Below, piece by piece: positions 21,286 to 34,298 of a stretch of 64,000 nucleotides of DNA (the stretch's first letter is position 1; each line of letters begins with the position of its first letter). The notes beneath the pieces are model-generated. The model made no database searches, was not told the origin of the DNA, and saw only the letters and a program-made list of their open reading frames with translations. The stretch lies in the NCBI RefSeq assembly GCF_000026945.1, contig NC_012860.1:124001-188000 (forward strand), in the 5' to 3' direction. The position numbers and the translations under genes were made by a program. Source of the stretch: Candida dubliniensis CD36 (Eukaryota; Ascomycota; Pichiomycetes; Serinales; Debaryomycetaceae).

Positions 21286-21717
21286 ACTTTTAAAACATAA
21301 TTACAGTAAAAAAAAAACAACTAAAAAACTAAAAGCAAACTGAAAAAACCCAATCTTAAACTAGTAATAAACAAATGTTAAATGTTAAATGTTAAATGTT
21401 AAATGATAAACGTTAAACGATGATGATATAATGTTGTTGTTGTTGTTGTTGTTGTTGTTGATGATATGATAACAAGTATATAAATGTCAAAAAAAAAAAA
21501 AAAAAAGTCTATAGAAAATAAAGAAAACTAAGTCAGTAATAAGTAAACCAACCATAGTATATACCAAACCATACCACATACCATACCAACCAACCAACCA
21601 AAAAAGAAAAAAAAAAAGCTTCAAAATGATAAATACAATAAAATGAAAAAAAAAAAAAAAAAAAAAAAAAACAAAATCAAAAAAGGAAAATGTTTATATG
21701 TTTGTTTATGCTAAGGT
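20852..21717. promoter_or_regulatory. VPS27 upstream / ROT1 downstream spacer
   Basis: Microsatellite-rich: a TGATTA tandem near 20891-20916, a TA repeat near 21246-21273, a TAAATGT tandem near 21377-21403, a TTG repeat near 21432-21459, CCAAC/CATAC repeats near 21560-21600 and a long A tract near 21644-21671. No gene recognised. Confidence 0.5.
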
Positions 21718-22500
21718 TTATCTTTTAAGAAAAAAATATGATGAAGCTAAAGCTAAACAAATCACTGATGACCACCAATATTTATCAAATTGTTCATTAT
21801 AAATTTCTCTTTTAGCATTTGTTCTATATTGATTTTCCAATGATCGTTTAATTTTTAATCTATTTCTTTTAATTTTATGAGATATACCATTTAAAGTCAG
21901 AGCTGTTTCTGAAATTTCATCAGTTGGATTTAAAGCTGTAGTTGGTAACATAATTGGTGGTTTATAAGCTAAATATAATGGTTGCATTTTTGATCCATCA
22001 AATTGATAAATTTGTAAAGTCCATCTACCATGATAAGGATCAACGAAAACTTGATAAGTTTTAAACCAAGTAGGTTGAATATATCTTGTATAAGTTGATT
22101 TATTAGGATCATCAGAATTACAAGGATCACTTAATAATTGTCTACCATCAACCGCAATTGGAGTTAAAATTATTGATCCATTAGATAATAATTCATATTT
22201 ACCATGTTGATAACTAACTGATGCTACTGCACATGAATGATTTTTAGGATTAGGTTTAACTCGATATAATGCTTCTTCATAATGACCATCTTTAGTAAAT
22301 GAATAAGAAATTCCTGGTAAATCAGGTTCAATTAATAATTCTTCAACTGGATCATAAAATCCTGGTCCAGTAAATACGGTGTTAGATTTTGATGACCAAG
22401 TTCCTTCTAATTCTTCCATATTAGGATCACCATAAACGAAAATTGACAGTGATGATAATAATGTGAATATAATAGGAATAAAATATCTTGAAAATATCAT
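21718..22500 (-). CDS. ROT1: ER membrane chaperone-like protein Rot1
   Basis: Essential type I ER membrane protein that in yeast acts as a chaperone and is needed for beta-1,6-glucan synthesis and normal O-glycosylation. The 260-residue product has a cleavable-looking signal peptide (about 1-24), then the conserved Rot1 block beginning ELEGTWSSKSNTVFTGPGFY, a luminal region with paired Cys and several glycosylation sites, and a single C-terminal membrane segment ending in a short basic tail (FFLKR). The length matches the family. It lies between VPS27 and HGC1, all three on the minus strand. Confidence 0.93.
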   Translation of the reverse strand: MIFSRYFIPIIFTLLSSLSIFVYGDPNMEELEGTWSSKSNTVFTGPGFYDPVEELLIEPDLPGISYSFTKDGHYEEALYRVKPNPKNHSCAVASVSYQHGKYELLSNGSIILTPIAVDGRQLLSDPCNSDDPNKSTYTRYIQPTWFKTYQVFVDPYHGRWTLQIYQFDGSKMQPLYLAYKPPIMLPTTALNPTDEISETALTLNGISHKIKRNRLKIKRSLENQYRTNAKREIYNEQFDKYWWSSVICLALASSYFFLKR

Positions 22501-22906
22501 AATGTGTTAATTAATGGTTTGTGGTGGTAATGGTGGTGGTGATAATGATGGTGGTGGAATCGGGAAGTGGATGGGACTAACAAATTGATACACAGTGGGT
22601 GTTACTTTTTATTTTATTTTATTTTTGCTAAACTTGTAAAAAATAGTTGAAATTGTTTGACAATAAATAAGGCTTTGTTGTTGTTGAGTAATGAATAGCA
22701 AATAATACTTCTTCTGTTTCTTTTTGAAATTTAGCAAGGAAGTAATAGCAATAAATATATAATATAATCAATCCACTCTATAGAATATCTGTTGTTGTTG
22801 ATGTTGTTGTTGCTTTCTAAGAGGGAAGGCGGGGGGTGTTAGCTTTAGTTTATAGTGGAAGAAAAAGTATTACCTTGAAGATTGAAGACACTCGTGAAGT
22901 TTCAAA

Positions 22907-22938
<32 letters not shown>

Positions 22939-23415
22939 GGCTATTTGTTTGTTTGGTGTGTCTTTGGTTTGCTGTTTTGTTCGATTGTGAGAAAGAGAGT
23001 TTCAAAAGTTTTTTAAAAGAATGTAAAGGTCGTGTATAAAATGGAGAAAATAGAAATTCAAAATAGGTTCCCTTTTCTTTTCTCCCTCCCTCCCTCCCCC
23101 TCCCCCTCCCCCTTTTTTTTTTTTTTTCTAAAAATAGTCAAATGTTCACCCAACCCAACCCAACCCAAACCAACCTAACCCCATATTTCTATATAGTTTG
23201 ATTAGTTAATTGAATTCTAATATAGTAAATAATGATAACAGAGACAATGAGTATACATTATTGAGAAATGTAATAGATAAGTAGTAGTGGAAAAGTGCAA
23301 CATGACACGACACGACACGGTATTATTAAAATTGAAACTGTAGTTAATGATTTTGTCGTGTAAACGCTAACAACAATAACATTCTTTTGATTCTTCTTTT
23401 TTTTTTTTTTTGTTG

Positions 23416-23447
<32 letters not shown>

Positions 23448-24290
23448 CATTAACAAATTAATTAAGTGAACCAACCACCAACGAGAGGGAGGGAAATTTT
23501 GGTGTTGGGTGTTGCAAAAAAAAAAAAATACTTTTAATTTCAGCACAGCCCTGCTGCTGCTGATTATAGGTATTTTTATCCCCAACCAACCAACCAACCA
23601 ACCAAAGCAACCAACTATCAAAAGACTATTGTTTTTTTTTTTTATCTTATAATCATATTGAGATTGGAGTTGATTATTAAAATATAGAACAAGATAAAAG
23701 AATATAACACCAATATTATATATATATATATATATACAAAATGGATTTCTCTTTCTTTTTGTTTTTTTTTATAGATGCTAAAATATATTTATATATATAT
23801 GTTATATATGTTATATAAACTATCACAAACTTGAATTATGAATTTTTTTGAATTGAAAATTAAAAATTAAAAAACCAAAAAAAAAAAAAAAAATTTTAAA
23901 AAAAAAAACACACAGAACTGAAAAATAATAATATAATGTCACACTTATTAATAATAAACAAAGATAAAGATAAAAGAAGAAGAAGAAGAAGGGGGGGAAG
24001 GACAAATGATAAATGGTATAATGGTATAAATGTCTTCTCTAATATTTCTAAAAATTAAAAAAAAAAAAACAAAACTCTCTTTTTTTTTTTGTTGATGTTG
24101 TATAAGTTAATGAATGAATGGATGATAGGTAGGTAGGTAGGTAAGTAGGTAGGTAGGTATTAATTGATTGATTGTAGGATAGAATTAAAAAAAAAAAACA
24201 AAAAACAAAACAAGCAAATAAGCAAAAAAAAACCATCATTAAACAAAAATTTTTCATATCATAAAACAACATATTACTACTTTTCTCTTT
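22501..24290. promoter_or_regulatory. ROT1 upstream / HGC1 downstream spacer, repeat-rich
   Basis: A 1.8 kb stretch without a supported gene. It holds GGT/GGTGAT repeats just upstream of ROT1, a T tract near 22911-22938, CCCTC tracts near 23085-23115, CCAAC repeats near 23150-23180, a GT repeat near 23416-23446, a CCAA repeat near 23583-23604, a TA repeat near 23718-23738 and a GGTA-type tetranucleotide repeat near 24128-24160. ORFs over these tracts are low-complexity. Confidence 0.5.
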
Positions 24291-26699
24291 TTAATGGATC
24301 ATATTACATAATCGAGTTTTAGTATAGATTGGAGAATCATTTTCACTAATTGGAGTACCAACACCACCAACACCACCAACACCAACACCACTATTATCAG
24401 TATTGTTATTACCACCATTGTTGTTGTTATTATTATTATTTCCATTACCTATGATTCCACTCATTACACTACCACTAATTGTACTTGAAGAATAATTTGA
24501 ATAATTCATAAATCTTCTACTACTTGAAAATAAATCATTATCATTATCATAATTATTGGTTGATATTGATGAAGCAATACTAGCTGCTGAAGAAGAAATG
24601 TTGTTACTGTTGTTATTGATATTGAGCTTTGAATTAATACTAGAATTATCACTTTGATATAATTGTTGTTGTTGTTGTTGTTGTTTTCGACCAGGAGTAT
24701 ATTTCATTGGTGGTGGTGGTTGCATATTTGGAGAATTAAAATAATTATTATATGATAATTGATGAGGTGCAGGAAGTTGGCTATTACCATTAGTAGTTGT
24801 GGTAGTGTTGTTGTTGTTGGTGGCGGATTGTTTATTGGAATTTTTATTGGCCAGATTTGGTGGTGTCACCATTTGATAAACTGTAGAATGATGATGATGA
24901 TGATGATTATGGGAATGCATTTGTGGTGGTGGTATTGATACTGATAATGATGGTTTGTTATTAATATGATATTGATATTGATATTGATATTGATAATTTT
25001 GCAGTGATTGGGATAAATTCTTCATATGAGAATTTGTTGTTGAATCAACTGGTGATATTGTAGAATTACCATTATTTAACCCTGATGATGATGATGATGA
25101 TGACGATGATGAAGAAGTTGATGAAGTTGATGAAGAATTTGAATAATTCTTTTGTCTCTTATGAGGTGTCATACCTAATGGAGTAGTTGAAGTAGTACTA
25201 CATGATGATGAATTTGGTGTATTTGCATTTGATGATGCAGCAGATGAAGAAGATGATACTGATGATGATCTTGAACTACTATAACCAATATATGATGATA
25301 TAGGTGTTGTAGTAACACCAGAACCAGAACCAGAACTAGAATTGGAATTGGAATTGGAATTAGTTGGAGTAGTATTGATATTATCAGTTGCTGGTGATGT
25401 AGATGTAGATGTAGATGTAGCTATGGCTGATGATGTAGTAGAATAATTATTATTATTATTGTTATTATTAAATCCAATAATACTATTAGTATGATAATTA
25501 AGTTTATATTGTAAATTAAATTGTTCATAAATATATTGTGGACCTTTTGAATTAAAAATTTTCATCATAAAATCAGAAGCATTTAAAACTGATTTAATCA
25601 TAGCTTTTTTAATATATTTATAACGATTCATATCAAATCTAATAGGATATTGACTATCACAATTTAAAATAGTTTGATAATGATTATCACATGGTTGTAA
25701 TTGGAAGGTTTCATTAATTAAATCCATAATAACTTGACCCAATTCAATTATATTAGTATCAATTAAATCATGAGAATATAAAGCAGCATAACTAAGAAAT
25801 TCTTTAATTTTGAAAAATTCATTACCATCATTGTTATCACTTTCAATGGTGGTATTGGTGGTGGTGGTGGTGGTGGTGGTAGTAATATTATTATTTTCAT
25901 ATTCATGAGAATTAATATTGGTGATATTAAATTCATGACTATCAATAATGAATTCTTCAATGGAAGGATCATTCAATGACCAATCTAAAGTATTCAATAC
26001 ATGGACTTCCATTTGTTTAAACATTCCTTGATCATATTTACATTTTGCTCCACATAATTTAACTAATTCATGTAATTTAGGTAATCGAAATCTTTCTGTT
26101 GGACCAAGATATTTACCACCACAACCATAACCTAAATCACTAATAGTACGGAAATTTTCATGACCAATTTTATCTAAATTATTAATATTAACAAAATGAT
26201 TATTTCCTCCCATTATTTTACTAGCAATCCATAAACAAGTAGTTATAATTAATTGTGATTGATCTAATAAAACTATTCTTTTAGAACAATATCTATCAAA
26301 TATTTTCACCGCTTTAAAAAATACAAATGGTAAAATTTTTAATCGAATCGACATTTTTAATAAAAAATCAATTAATTTTAATCGTATAGTGAATGTTAAA
26401 TAAGGTTGTTGTTTATATAATGTTAAATTGGGTTTATTAGTTTCAATTAAATCAACCATAATATCATAAATATCTAAATCATATTCAGCAAGACTTTGAT
26501 TATGAATTTTAATTTCTGATTCATATAATTGAGAAGGATATTTTTCTTGAACAAATGATTTACTACTGGTAGTGGTGGTAGTGGTGGTGTTGTTGTTATT
26601 ATTTTGTTGGTTAGATTTAGTTTGAATGGATTTGTAAGGATGTTGTGAAATTGATTTCCCAATAGATTTAGGGGTTAATGGTCTAGTTATATTTATCAT
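24291..26699 (-). CDS. HGC1: G1 cyclin of the Hgc1/Cln3 type
   Basis: Regulatory subunit for the Cdc28/Cdk1 kinase. A cyclin box spans about residues 75-245, including RLKLIDFLLKMSIRLKILPF, the FDRYCSKR motif and a second half ending in VLNTLDWSLNDPSIEEF. The remaining 500 residues are Asn/Ser/Thr/Gln-rich low complexity with His and Gln runs. The total of 802 residues is close to the C. albicans hypha-specific cyclin Hgc1 (about 785 as I recall), and the ROT1 and ERG2 surroundings are those I remember for HGC1. In C. albicans Hgc1-Cdc28 promotes hyphal growth and blocks cell separation. The large upstream region fits heavy transcriptional control. CLN3 or another cyclin paralogue is the alternative; the cyclin class is certain. 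Confidence 0.82.
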   Translation of the reverse strand: MINITRPLTPKSIGKSISQHPYKSIQTKSNQQNNNNNTTTTTTTSSKSFVQEKYPSQLYESEIKIHNQSLAEYDLDIYDIMVDLIETNKPNLTLYKQQPYLTFTIRLKLIDFLLKMSIRLKILPFVFFKAVKIFDRYCSKRIVLLDQSQLIITTCLWIASKIMGGNNHFVNINNLDKIGHENFRTISDLGYGCGGKYLGPTERFRLPKLHELVKLCGAKCKYDQGMFKQMEVHVLNTLDWSLNDPSIEEFIIDSHEFNITNINSHEYENNNITTTTTTTTTNTTIESDNNDGNEFFKIKEFLSYAALYSHDLIDTNIIELGQVIMDLINETFQLQPCDNHYQTILNCDSQYPIRFDMNRYKYIKKAMIKSVLNASDFMMKIFNSKGPQYIYEQFNLQYKLNYHTNSIIGFNNNNNNNNYSTTSSAIATSTSTSTSPATDNINTTPTNSNSNSNSSSGSGSGVTTTPISSYIGYSSSRSSSVSSSSSAASSNANTPNSSSCSTTSTTPLGMTPHKRQKNYSNSSSTSSTSSSSSSSSSSSGLNNGNSTISPVDSTTNSHMKNLSQSLQNYQYQYQYQYHINNKPSLSVSIPPPQMHSHNHHHHHHSTVYQMVTPPNLANKNSNKQSATNNNNTTTTTNGNSQLPAPHQLSYNNYFNSPNMQPPPPMKYTPGRKQQQQQQQLYQSDNSSINSKLNINNNSNNISSSAASIASSISTNNYDNDNDLFSSSRRFMNYSNYSSSTISGSVMSGIIGNGNNNNNNNNGGNNNTDNSGVGVGGVGGVGTPISENDSPIYTKTRLCNMIH

Positions 26700-27628
26700 T
26701 ATTTATGTGTATATGTGTATGTGTATGTGTGTGAGTTTGGTGGTTGCAGAATTGAAAATTGAAAATTGAAAAAGGAAAAAGGGGAAATATTAAAGTATTA
26801 AATATATTAAGTTTGTTTGTGTGTGTGTGTGAGTGTGAGTGTGTGTATGGTGAGTAAATTTTTACGCAAGGAACACGAAACAACAACGACACCAGTAATA
26901 AGTTATATGGGTATAATGTTAAAACTGTTGGGTTGGGTTGGGTTTGTGTGTAGTGTTATGTGTGTCCTGTGTGTCGTCTAAATTGATAATAAAGTAGTGG
27001 GACCAGAACTAAAAAAAAAAGAAAACAAGGGTTCTAGTTTTGTGTTTGTTTATAAAACTATAATTTCCAGTGGTGTCCTTGTGTTAGAATTGGGAATTTT
27101 TGTAACTTTGTACACGCACACACAGTAATTTTTTTTTCTTTCTTTCTTTCTTTCTTTCTATTTGTTCCCAACAGTATGGTGTAGATTGTATACTGAATGG
27201 AAAATCTTCAAGGATTGTGTGTGTGTATATTGGAGGGGGTTTTTCTATCTTTCTATAATCCACTTCTCTCACTCTTTCTCTCTCTTTATTGGAAAAAAGT
27301 TGTTAAAGTAGATTTTTGTAAAACTTGTATAATATTTGTGGAAAAAAAAAACTCTTGATTTGGGAGGAGGTGAGGCGAGGGGTAGCCAGGTATATTTCCT
27401 TTTAGGGTGAAAATCTTCTTTATATTAAAGGGACTAAAGAAGGAATTTGGTGGAATTGTTGTAGGAGTAAGGATATATTCACCAAGTAAAAAAACTATTA
27501 GATATTTAAAAGGTGAAAGGAAAGGAAAGATAAAAAGATAAAATAGAATTAAACAGAAGAAGATATATATATATATATAAAATAAAAAATTGTGAAAAAA
27601 AAAAATAGAAGAATAATACTTTCTACAT

Positions 27629-27659
<31 letters not shown>

Positions 27660-30057
27660 GATAAGTTGGTGGTAGGTGGTGGTAAGTGGTGAAGTTGATT
27701 TGGAATAATAGATTGAAAAATTTTGTGATTTATGGGATGAAAAAAATATAATACTAGATTAAAAATTAACGAAGAAGAAGAATGTGTGTGTGTGGATAGG
27801 GAAAAGATAAACAACAAAAACAAAAAAAAAAAAAAAAAAGAGTATTAAAGTATATGCATACCTGCATAACCTGCATATCCCAACAACAACAACAAGTAAG
27901 TAAGTAAGTAAGTAAGTAAATAAGTACAAAATGGAAAAAGAATATAAGAAGAATATAAGAATGGGAGTTTATTTATTTAACAAATTTAAACTTGTGTCTA
28001 ATGTTCAAATGTAAAACAAGACAATGTGAAACGAAATGAAAGAAAATGAAAGAAATGAAAAAATATTTGTTTTTTTTTTTCTCGTCTTTTTGTGGATTTC
28101 TTTTTGTTTTCCCTTTTTTAATCCTTTCTTGCCCTTAATACATAATACATAATACATACATTTTATTGTACTCACATACACGCACCCATTCTTATTAATT
28201 TAACTCTTATAAGAGATTATCCACTAACCCACCCAACTTATCCAATAACTTTAATATCTTTTGTGACATTTACTTACAACAACAAACATTCTAACTTGAG
28301 AATGAAAGAATTATACAGTAATCAACTAACTAACTAACTAACTAATAATTATACATTACTTATAGTTTTTTCCAAGATATATATATATATATATATACAA
28401 TGTAATCATGCATAAAGTATATTATATATACTTATTCTTATTGGATGAACCTCCTCCTCCTCCTCTCTTTCTAGTTATACTCGGGAATTGAGGACTTATC
28501 TTACATTATCCTTGTATGTGTGTGTGTGTGTGTGTTGGTAGTAGATATGATGTTCAAATCATTTTTTCTTTCATTCTTACTGTCATTCTTTGTAAGTTCG
28601 TGTAAAATTAATCAAAAAAAAAAAACGTCTCATTCTTTCTTCTTTCTTTCTTTACTTTCTTTCTTTCTTGTCTTAAATTCTCCTCGCATTCTCGCATTTA
28701 AGTTTAGTGTAATCATTTGTTTAGTTTAATGCACATCATTATTGTTCTTAGTTTTTTTTTTAATTCTACTATTTGGTCTTTCTTATCAGGAATAGACTAT
28801 TATTTAAATTATTAAACTATTGTCTTCTCCCTCTCTCTCTTTCTTTCATTATCGTCATTTTATTAGTTATTGTTTTCAGTTGATTATTTGCGGTGTCGGG
28901 TTTTTTAGATTTCCTTTCTTCCCTTCTCGTCCCTTCCCTTCCCTTCTCTCCATTGTATCTTTATCGTCATATTATATAGTATGGTTTGTAATCATTTTAC
29001 TTGTTGTTCGTTATTTTGTTTCTTTTAAACCCTCGATAAAACAATGCCCACATCATATCACATATCACATATATATCACATCATAATAATAATAATATTA
29101 CACTCTAAGGTTGCTTTCACTTTCTATTGGGCGTGTTGATACTTAAAGGCGGAGGAAGAAAAAAAAAAAAAAGAAAAAATGATATATTACCCGAAGTTTT
29201 TCCTAATAGTTGTATGTAAAGACTAGATACAAACAATAGTGGTGGTAATAAAATCCCGGACATGAACTAATTAAGTAATAGTTCTACTCAATTAAGTAAT
29301 TCATGTATCCGCCTATATACTTACTTACTTACATGGTCTTACGTTCTTACAATCTCTTGCTTGCTTGATTCTGGGCCCCTTTTTTTTTCCTACATTTCTT
29401 TTAACCATGTGTTTAGTCTAGAATAATAATAACAACAACAACAACAACAACAACAACGCACGAGATGAGACGAGACGAGGCGAGGAGAGGCGAAGAGATT
29501 TCTTTGAGAGGTCCTACAACTACTTTGCACCCTTTTTCTTTTTTTCCCCTCCCCTCCCCCTTTTTTTCTTTTCTTCTCTTTAGTGTTTTATGACTCGGTC
29601 CCGCGATTTCCTAATTGATGCAAAAACCAAATGACTAGACGAAGACCAGAAACACTAACATGAACAACAACCCTCAGATGATAATACTTTCTTTGACATT
29701 GTACATTATACATGATTTTCTAGAATTGATTTTTTTTTTTTTTTGCAAAGCAGAACTGGCAGTAATAGTAATAATAATAGTAATAATAATAATAGTAATA
29801 GTAATAGTAATATATCAAACATATTATTATTATTATTATTAATACATCATCAAAAAACACCAGAAATAATAATAATAAGAGTAATAATAATAATAAGAGT
29901 AATAACATATTTTTTTTTGCATTTTTAGCCCTGCCTTTTTTTTTTGCTTTTTTGCTTTTTTGCTTTTTTGCTTTTGATGTGGTTGACTTACTATTTTTTG
30001 ATTCAAGTTTCCTTTCTTTTTTTTTTTTCATCCACAATGATGATGATTTATGTAATG

Positions 30058-30089
30058 TAGCTGTAGCTGTAGCTGTAGCTGTAGCTGTA
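30058..30089. repeat. TAGCTG hexanucleotide tandem, about 5 copies
   Basis: Tandem GTAGCT/TAGCTG units, within the HGC1 upstream region. Each unit contains the AGCT palindrome, so the array can fold back on itself. Confidence 0.8.
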
Positions 30090-30141
30090 CTGTACTCCTA
30101 TGTTGTGTTGTGTTGTGTTGTGTTTCAGTTCAATGTTAATC

Positions 30142-30177
30142 CTCATTCATTCATTCATTCATTCATTCATTCATTCA
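30142..30177. repeat. ATTC tetranucleotide tandem, about 8-9 copies
   Basis: Uninterrupted ATTC/TTCA repeats in the HGC1 upstream region; likely length-polymorphic. Confidence 0.8.
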
Positions 30178-30849
30178 TCTCATTCATCTTATCTCTATTG
30201 TTCCCCCTGTCATCAATCAATCAATCAACACGAATGGTGGTATTGGTGGTGGTGGGTTATGATTTTTCTTTTTCTTTTTTTTTTTTCAACTAACAATTAT
30301 AATAATAGATTTTTTTCCTTCTTTTAAAACAATAAAAGGTTATTGGGGATTTTCTGAAACACAACACATAATCTGATATAAATTATAATAATAATAATCT
30401 CTTTCTATATATTTGTTTTTTTTTTTTTTTTTTTTTTTTTAATTTGACATTTTGCGCTCTTCCGCCTCCTCCCCGTTTCTTCTCCTTCTTCTCGAGACAT
30501 AGAAGGATCGGTTTTGTTTAGGTTTTGGGGTTTTTGATTTTTGATTTTACTAATAATAGTAGTAGTTGTCGTTGTTGTTGTTGTTGTTATAGATTGACAA
30601 CTGTCTACTTAACCATCTTATCAATTATTATCAAACAATAATAATAGGATTTGTAATTAATGTATTTTGGTTGATCAACCTAAAATGGATCTAGAATAAA
30701 AATTAGAATTAGCAAAGTAAACCTCATGAATATCTCATTATCATTATCATTAACCAACCAGTGTAGTTGTTGTTGTTGTTGTTGTTGTTCTTTTCCCTGT
30801 ATCGGAGATCACAAACCACAATATTAAAAATCACGAAATCATGAAACCA

Positions 30850-30881
<32 letters not shown>

Positions 30882-31094
30882 TATCATACCATTATTATTA
30901 TTGTATTATTCATTGTCTCAAATGTCTAAATTTACGTTTAGATATATATATTACTAAAAAAAAAAAACAAATAATTTAGTCAATTCTTTTTTTTTTTTGG
31001 CAGATGGTAGCCCATCCATCCATCCATCCATCCCACGCAACACTTTTTTTTTTTGTAACTGACTGGTTAACTTCTTCTACTATTACTTGGATTA

Positions 31095-31120
31095 ATCAAT
31101 TATCTTTTATTCCTGTTGTT

Positions 31121-31156
<36 letters not shown>

Positions 31157-31250
31157 ATTGTTGTTGTTGTTTTTCTTTCTATAATTATATTTACACCCTT
31201 ACATATATTGTTGTATAATGTTATTGTTGTTGTTGTTGTTGTTGTTTTTT
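31095..31250. repeat. TTG/ATTG trinucleotide-rich tract
   Basis: Two blocks of TTG repeats with ATTG interruptions, joined by a short unique stretch. Opposite-strand ORFs here translate to Thr or Val runs and are artefacts. Confidence 0.75.
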
Positions 31251-33230
31251 TTTTATTGGATATGAGACAAGAAAGAGAAGAAGAAGAAGAAGAAGAAGAA
31301 AACGCAAAAATAAACCAACTGATAAGTAATGTCTTCAATATTATAATGATGATGATGAGAGTGTGTGTGTGTGTGTGAGAAATCAACCACTATTGTGGAA
31401 TCAAGATTTTAAAAATTTAGTTTCTGGTAATCTATTTTTCCATCAATAACAAGTTATTTCCTTCAAATTGTGCTTCTATAGTAGTTATAGTAGTTAGTAG
31501 TTAGTAGTAACAGTAGTAGTAATAGGCAAAGGTTTTTATAAAAGTTGATATTAAGGTAAAAAAAAAAAAAAAAAAAAAAAATTTGGAATATCTCACCCCC
31601 AATAATTGTACAATTCTTATAACACAAATTTGTTAATCATCTATCCATCCCATCACATCCCATTCCATTCATTCATTAATTCATTTATCGTCTAAAAAAA
31701 AAAAATGTTGTTTGTTTGTTTGTTTGTTTTTTTTTTTTTTTTCGACATTAAAATTTTGTGATTTCGATTTCGATTTTGATTTGTGTTTACATTTTTTCAA
31801 ATATATATTATTTCATTTAATCCCACCCACACATACACACAAAGAAATGAAAAAAAAAAAAAAAACAATAAACAATGAACAATAAGCAATGAACAATAAA
31901 CCACCGTTATTTCTTTGTCTCTTTTTCTTTTAGTGTCAAAATCCTACTTCCACATACATTACAACATATATTATTATAATTTACTTACTCCATTCAACAA
32001 ATTATATTTTTATTAATCATAACCATTAAAACGTCTTTCTCAACTCTCAACACACACACACACACACACATTTACCTAAATTGAACAAAATGAAAATATC
32101 AAAAAAACAAAACAAAAGAAAAGAAAAAGCCATTCATTATTATTATTATACACCAGAAGAAAGTAAGGGTCGATCGGTCTTTCGGTCTGTCGGTCGGTAT
32201 TATCATTGTAAGATTGTAAGTAAGTAAAGTGATTAAAATTAGTGATGGGAAAATTTCTTCCCCAATTTCCCGGGATCCGTTGAGATTCATTGAAAAAAAA
32301 AAAAAAAAAATATGGTCTGATTTCATGTATAGTTTTAATTTTTTTTTTTAAAAAAAAATCCCCTTGTTGTTATTATTATTATTGTTGTTGTTGTTATTAC
32401 TAACAGTATCAGTATTAGTATCAGTGTCAAGTTTTTTTTGGAGGGAAACATTTCAAACTAAATATAACAATAAATAAACTAAAGCCTTATAAGTAAGTAA
32501 GTAAGTAAGTAAGAGTAAGGCTATCTTCTTCAACAGTGATTTATACTAATAGTCAATAACATATAGTATTGTTAAAAATATTTATAAAATAATCTTTCTC
32601 TCCTTCTCCCTCTCCCTCTCCTTTTCTCTTTTCAAGGTTTTAGTAATACTTTTTATTAAATATTGAAATTAAACCGTTTTGATTAAATGGTAAGAACCCC
32701 CTCCCCCCCCCCCCATCATCATCATTGTAGTAGTAGTAGTACTGGTAGTAGTAGTGGTAGATCTCTTTGTTTTTTTTTTGTTATTATTATATTTGCAATT
32801 GAGATTGATTGCAAAAAAAAAAAAAAAAAAAAAAAAAAAATAAAAAACCCAATGATTTAGATGTGAAAAATTGACTTGAACATGGACTTTGGATTTAAGA
32901 ATTCCCATATACATATATACATATATATATGTATAATAAGCCGCCTCTAAGAATAATATATATTTGTGTTATATACTACTACTACTACTACTACTACTCA
33001 ATAAAGTATTAATGATAATAATTTTTTTTTACACGAATTATCTTATAATTTAAAATAATTTGTGATTATAATTATAATTGTTATTATTTGGTATTATTAT
33101 TTGGTGATTCTGAAACAAAGTAACAAAAAAAAAAAAAAATCATCATCATCATCATCATCATCGTCATCGTCATCATCATTAGGTTTAATAATATGACGAT
33201 ATTGATTGATATAGTTACAATTCCATTCAC

Positions 33231-33265
<35 letters not shown>

Positions 33266-34026
33266 CCAGTTGTTGTTGTTATTGTTGTTTAGTATTATTA
33301 CATTGAAATAAAACCTTTTTTTTTTTTTTTTTTTTTTTGCAATCAACAAACACAAAAAGAAGAAGCAAAATTTTTTACTAACCAAAAGGGGTAGAATATT
33401 TATATTAATAGTCTTTAATGTTTTAATGGTTAATACTAAAAAAAAAAAAAACATTAAACCATACATTACTATAAATAAGCCTTTTTTTATTTTATTTTTC
33501 TTTTTATTTTTCACTAAGAAAGATTTATGAAATTGTATTTATGGTTTTATGGTTTTATGATTTTATGATTTGTTCGTCTTAAAAGTTTAATAGTGTATTA
33601 AACTTCTTCTTTTTGTTCTTGTTCTTCTTCTGCTCGTCTAAATTTAGTTAATATTTGATATTTGATTTGAATTGGTACCGCCCATTGGTACTGGTATTAC
33701 TATGTGGGTTTTTTTTTTCTCTATAAATATAAAGGATTATTATTAGAAAAAACCATATTATATTTTTCACCAAAAAAAAAAAAAAAAAAAAAAAATTATT
33801 GATAATAATCATTAAATCTAATTAACTAGTTAATTTCTTTTATTCTCTATTTATTATTAATTGTCAGTTGTTATTTTCTTCTTCTTCTTGAAACTTCTTC
33901 TTCTTCTATCCTGATATTAGAAGAGGTGTTTTGTTAAATAATAATAATAATTTTACTAATGATATATTATTTGTTATGATTTAATTAATTTATAATTGTC
34001 AACGAATTAATATTTTAATTTATATT

Positions 34027-34096
34027 TTAGTTTAGTTTAGTTTAGTTTAGTTTTAGTTTTAGTTTTAGTTTTAGTTTAGTTTTAGTTTAGTTTTAG
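34027..34096. repeat. TTTAG / TTTTAG tandem tract
   Basis: Four or so TTTAG units grade into TTTTAG units, then mixed units, ending about 210 bp before the retrotransposon. Confidence 0.8.
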
Positions 34097-34169
34097 GACT
34101 AAACCATTTTTGACTTTTTGCCCCCCCTCCCCCCATATTTTCTCCTGTTCATCGTCCATCAAGAAAAAA

Positions 34170-34219
34170 GGGGCGAGGGGCGAAGGACGAGGGGCGAGAG
34201 GCAAGTGGGGGGGAGGGGA
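34170..34219 (+). other. G-rich tract with quadruplex-forming potential
   Basis: Successive runs of four or more G, separated by CGA-type spacers of up to about 12 nt, lie within 50 bp. The tract ends 80 bp left of the retrotransposon target-site duplication. Folding is inferred from the pattern only. Confidence 0.5.
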
Positions 34220-34298
34220 CTTAATACCTTGATTTTAAATCAATAACTAACTACAAACCATCACCCAACAAGTTATCTTAATTATCCATCAAGATATG

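Noticed and set aside
29720..30037. 105-residue ORF with Tyr and Leu runs
   Set aside because: Made of TAA/TTA triplet repeats and poly-A; no gene-like complexity.
30058..30177. Regular short repeats resembling a CRISPR-like array
   Set aside because: Units are 4-6 bp with no spacers; these are microsatellites in a eukaryotic genome.
31004..31386. Overlapping ORFs on both strands with Val or Thr runs
   Set aside because: Translation of TTG repeats in different frames.
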